Source: Craspedostauros australis (taxonomy: Eukaryota > Bacillariophyta > Bacillariophyceae > Mastogloiales > Achnanthaceae). From it: a DNA stretch of 64,000 nucleotides. The stretch spans positions 558,001-622,000 of the forward strand of contig JAMXDE010000022.1 of assembly GCA_026770025.1 (NCBI GenBank). Reading direction: 5' to 3'. Below the pieces are notes generated by a model that saw nothing but the letters and a program-made list of their open reading frames with translations, made no database searches and had not been told where the DNA came from. Numbering within the stretch: the stretch's first letter is position 1; each line of letters starts with the position of its first letter. Below, piece after piece: positions 61,268-64,000 of this stretch. The position numbers and the translations under genes were made by a program.

Positions 61268-63644
61268 AGACGACGACGAATAGCATCAGCTGCATTTGTG
61301 ATGAGTGAGGCGGTACTGGCTGTCTCGCCAATCGCAAAAGCCCGCACTGTGATACGTAAGCTCGATCCAAGTCGGCATGCGGCAACCGGCATCATCTTTC
61401 CGTTCAGCAAACGAACGCGACCACGGTTCCGATGCAATGTCAGCACAACGATGGTACTACCAGTACGGCGTCGTCGGCGGCGGAGGGAACGAGAAACCGC
61501 CACAGAGCGTTCATCATTGATGTGGCACAGAGAACGGATTCGCAGAACCATGTCTGTTGGAAGTAGCTATGGCAATGGTTGGGGAGAGCAGAGTGCTCTG
61601 TGGAGAGAGTTAGTGATTTTACAGTGAATTTCTCACTCTCCATTGCTGCGCCCACTGATCCGACTGCAATCCTCACATCTCAATCTCCTGACCGAGCAGC
61701 TCTCTACTTCTTAACTCCATGGTGAATGATGTCGTGATTGCGTCGTGCGGTCTCAAGCTGTATCTGAATGGACCATCTCCTGGGAGGTTTGCGTTTGTCC
61801 TCCACCCAGCGATTGCTCCGAGTTCATGAGGAGATGCTGAGGTCCGTGTTCAGCCAGCTTTGCTTTGTCCGCGGTTGCTGCCGTCTTGGTTGCCATCATG
61901 ACAGCACAATTTTGGTGCAACACTCCGCTGACGTACGACTGTCCCAAACTCAGATGGGAGAATACGCCGCAGTGACTATTGATCGAACATTCATCGACGA
62001 CGCATCCATCCGCGAAGGTGACGTAGGTCGGCTCGTAGAGGCGAAAGCCGAAGTACAGCAATCGACCTTCCACGGTGACCCCGCGAAAGCGGAGAACGCT
62101 GTTGATCATCGGTGTTCCCCAGAGCATGGGATACAGCGACCAAATATGGACTGAGTAAGTGAACGATTGGTAGACCATGTACAGCGGCAAGCACCATGGC
62201 GTCGTTCGCTCATTGCTTCCCGCGAACGTCATCAATATGTGGACACGCAAGAGCATGGTCCACACGATGGTCTGGATGATGACCGATAACACTACCAGTG
62301 GGACTGCCTCGAATGATGTCTGTGGCTTGACGACATTCATCCATAGCTCAAAGGCTGGGATGAAGCTGATTGCCGCAACGAGCAGCGTGACAGCGTACAG
62401 CAATGTGCTTGCCACAATGATCCCGGTCAGTTTCAAATCTGATCTGCTCTCGTTGCGCGGATCGGGCTTTGGATAAATGACGCTCTCCGTGATGTGTGTC
62501 TGCGGCGAGACCAAAGCGTTGCGGACTGTCACACCCGGCGCGCAGGTCGTCAGCATCCCGATGCTGCTGTCCTCGATCGTGACTCTCTTGTATTCGTCGT
62601 TTTCCTCGATGTGGAAGGTGACGACGGATACGAACGATCGTCGGATGGTGATGAGGTCGACTCCGGACGGATCGAAGCTGTCCCTGAAGATCTTTGATCG
62701 CAGATCGATGTCCAATCCATGAGCCATGTGGATCAGGTTCCAAATGATCGAATTGGTGGTCAGTCCGTCGAGCATCATGCATGCTCGGTCGAAGTGATAA
62801 TCGCATGCCCAGTCTGCAAATTCACTCCAGATACCGGTCCTCGCTTGGCCCGGTCTCTTCTTGCCGATCATCACCCACTTGAGTATGATGCTGGATATCA
62901 CTAGCAGCACTGATGACAGACCAATGGATACAACCCAATATTGCAGTTTGGAGTATCTCCAGTCTCGGAGGTCATCGCGGACCAAGATATCGGAAATGAG
63001 GAAGCAGCAGAAGGTCATGTACAGCTCGACGAGCAGCCATGCTATCTTCATGCTACCCAGGATGATCCATCTGGTATCGTTGTCGTTCGGCGTTACGCTT
63101 CCGGCAATGTCTGCAGTTGTGCTCGCATCTGCTTGTTGCGGATCGTCGATGTCATTGTCGCTGCCATTGTCACCGTCGTCGCTGCCGTCAATGATAATGC
63201 TGTTGCGGCTACGTGACGCTGCCGTGCTTTCGACATATCCAGGATTTCCTCGGATAACGGTGTTGGGCGGTGCTTGGGCACCCTCCACCAGCACAGAAAC
63301 GTGCTGCACGTAGCAGTTGGAACCGACCTTGACGCCTGGGCTGAGAATGCCCTTGATCGTCGCATTCGATCCCACCTGGATCTTGCGGAACCGCAAGCTG
63401 GGCCCTTCTTCGTCTTTCCATGGTCCAAACATTCGACAACGGATCGGTTTGCTCACCAAGGCATTGGCGTCAACCTTCGCCAGATCGAACTCCCGAATGA
63501 AGGAATCGATGTTGCAGGACCGGTGGACATCTGCACCCATGAAGAAGCAGAACGCTGTCATCAATGGTGTGCCCGCGATGAAGCGTCCGACGAAGCTTTC
63601 CCACATATCCACGAGTCGGTCCACGAACCACCATCGAAGATAGT
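61268..63644. repeat. Segmental duplication of 42054-44435
   Basis: Collinear with the 3' flank and last third of the acyl-AMP ligase gene. The left junction is in a gacgacgacg run and the right one after cgaagatagt. About 62922-63570 looks identical to its source; the remainder shows scattered substitutions and small indels. Confidence 0.9.
61753..63624 (-). pseudogene. Partial copy of the acyl-AMP ligase C-terminal membrane/beta-helix region, 623 aa open
   Basis: The frame is intact and matches the last 620 residues or so of the 1612-residue protein, but lacks the adenylation and carrier domains and the first membrane helices. It begins at an internal Met (MDRLVDMWESFVGRFIAG) close to the junction with unrelated sequence. 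About 25 substitutions are spread over the C-terminal half, many conservative (for example GQARTGIWSE for GQARTGIWSK), while the N-terminal half has about one. No promoter of its own is evident. It is probably a non-functional fragment, although the open frame could be a stand-alone membrane protein if expressed. Confidence 0.8.
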
Positions 63645-64000
63645 TATTAGCACAACGCTTTATTCACCTGATTCGTTTTCTGATTAGTCTGTCCTTGTAT
63701 GTGCTGAAACGATGCTTTCCTCAGACACATGATTTTCGACATGAGGGACACACTAGGGAACATCAGAGCTTCGGTCTGGCCACCACCCGGCAAACATGTG
63801 ATACCCAATCCGATCTGATATACTTCCCAACTAAACCTGAAATGACAACACACTCGACGACCTCAAGCATCATCAATGGAATGTGGAATCGACAGAGCCA
63901 TGGAACGGTGATGAATGACGTCGACACAGAAGACATCATCGCCACATCATGGGTCATCTCCACATCAGAACAAGATCGCAGAGGTGCAATGACTGAGAGC
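63645..64000. mobile_element. Possible related LTR fragment running off the right edge
   Basis: From about 63810, words such as atacttcccaactaaacc, atgacaacacactcgacgac and catcatcaatggaa line up loosely with the solo LTR (acttcccaactaaacttcag, atcaccaatggaacg, around 59044-59130). Divergence is high and the ends are unclear, so this is tentative. Confidence 0.35.

Overview
The window looks like nuclear DNA of a heterokont alga, most likely a diatom. The evidence is an ER signal peptide ending in an AAFSP-type plastid-import motif, the remains of a plastid galactolipid (MGDG) synthase gene, spliceosomal introns of roughly 120-290 bases, and large Copia-type and LINE-type retroelements. No genus can be assigned from sequence alone. 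There are no operons. Genes are single or few-exon and separated by repeat-rich spacers.

Layout. 1-7142 (minus): a decayed LINE with ORF1-like, endonuclease, reverse transcriptase and RNase H parts, interrupted by a small tRNA-derived insertion. 8050-8985: a broken MGDG synthase whose frame is destroyed by three short tandem duplications. 9809-10555: a secreted or membrane protein. 10620-13730 (minus): an Arg/Ser-rich low-complexity gene that changes frame several times. 14936-15778: a probable NOPCHAP1/C12orf45-like box C/D snoRNP chaperone. 16203-18002 (minus): eIF2B delta, two exons. 18665-19534 (minus): a plastid-targeted protein of unknown function. 19887-21380 (minus): a type II membrane sulfotransferase. 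22066-25716: a eukaryotic RNA-silencing-type RNA-dependent RNA polymerase with a DLDGD active site. 26062-27118 (minus): a two-exon RING protein. 29442-30247: an LTR copy. 30487-31068 (minus): an uncertain Cys-rich ORF. 33115-35388: a seven-helix receptor. 35897-37983: CCT3, three exons. 39046-41085: a protein with 17 ankyrin repeats. 42545-47383 (minus): a 1612-residue fatty acyl-AMP ligase/carrier/membrane/left-handed beta-helix protein.

From 47673 to 57140 lies an apparently intact, very young Copia-type LTR retrotransposon. It has 761-bp LTRs, a GTGTC target duplication, a tRNA-Met anticodon-arm primer site, a polypurine tract and one 2456-codon Gag-Pol frame. It landed about 290 bp upstream of the acyl-AMP ligase start codon. 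Further right are a Copia-like gag split by an 813-bp solo LTR, and then a 2.4-kb partial copy of the acyl-AMP ligase gene (61268-63644) that keeps only its membrane/beta-helix half.

The genes do not form one pathway. Housekeeping functions (translation initiation, protein folding, snoRNP assembly) sit beside signalling (GPCR, RING, ankyrin), surface chemistry (sulfotransferase, acyl-AMP ligase) and an RNA-silencing polymerase, in a landscape rearranged by retroelements and short tandem duplications. All identifications rest on motif recognition by eye, without database searches.
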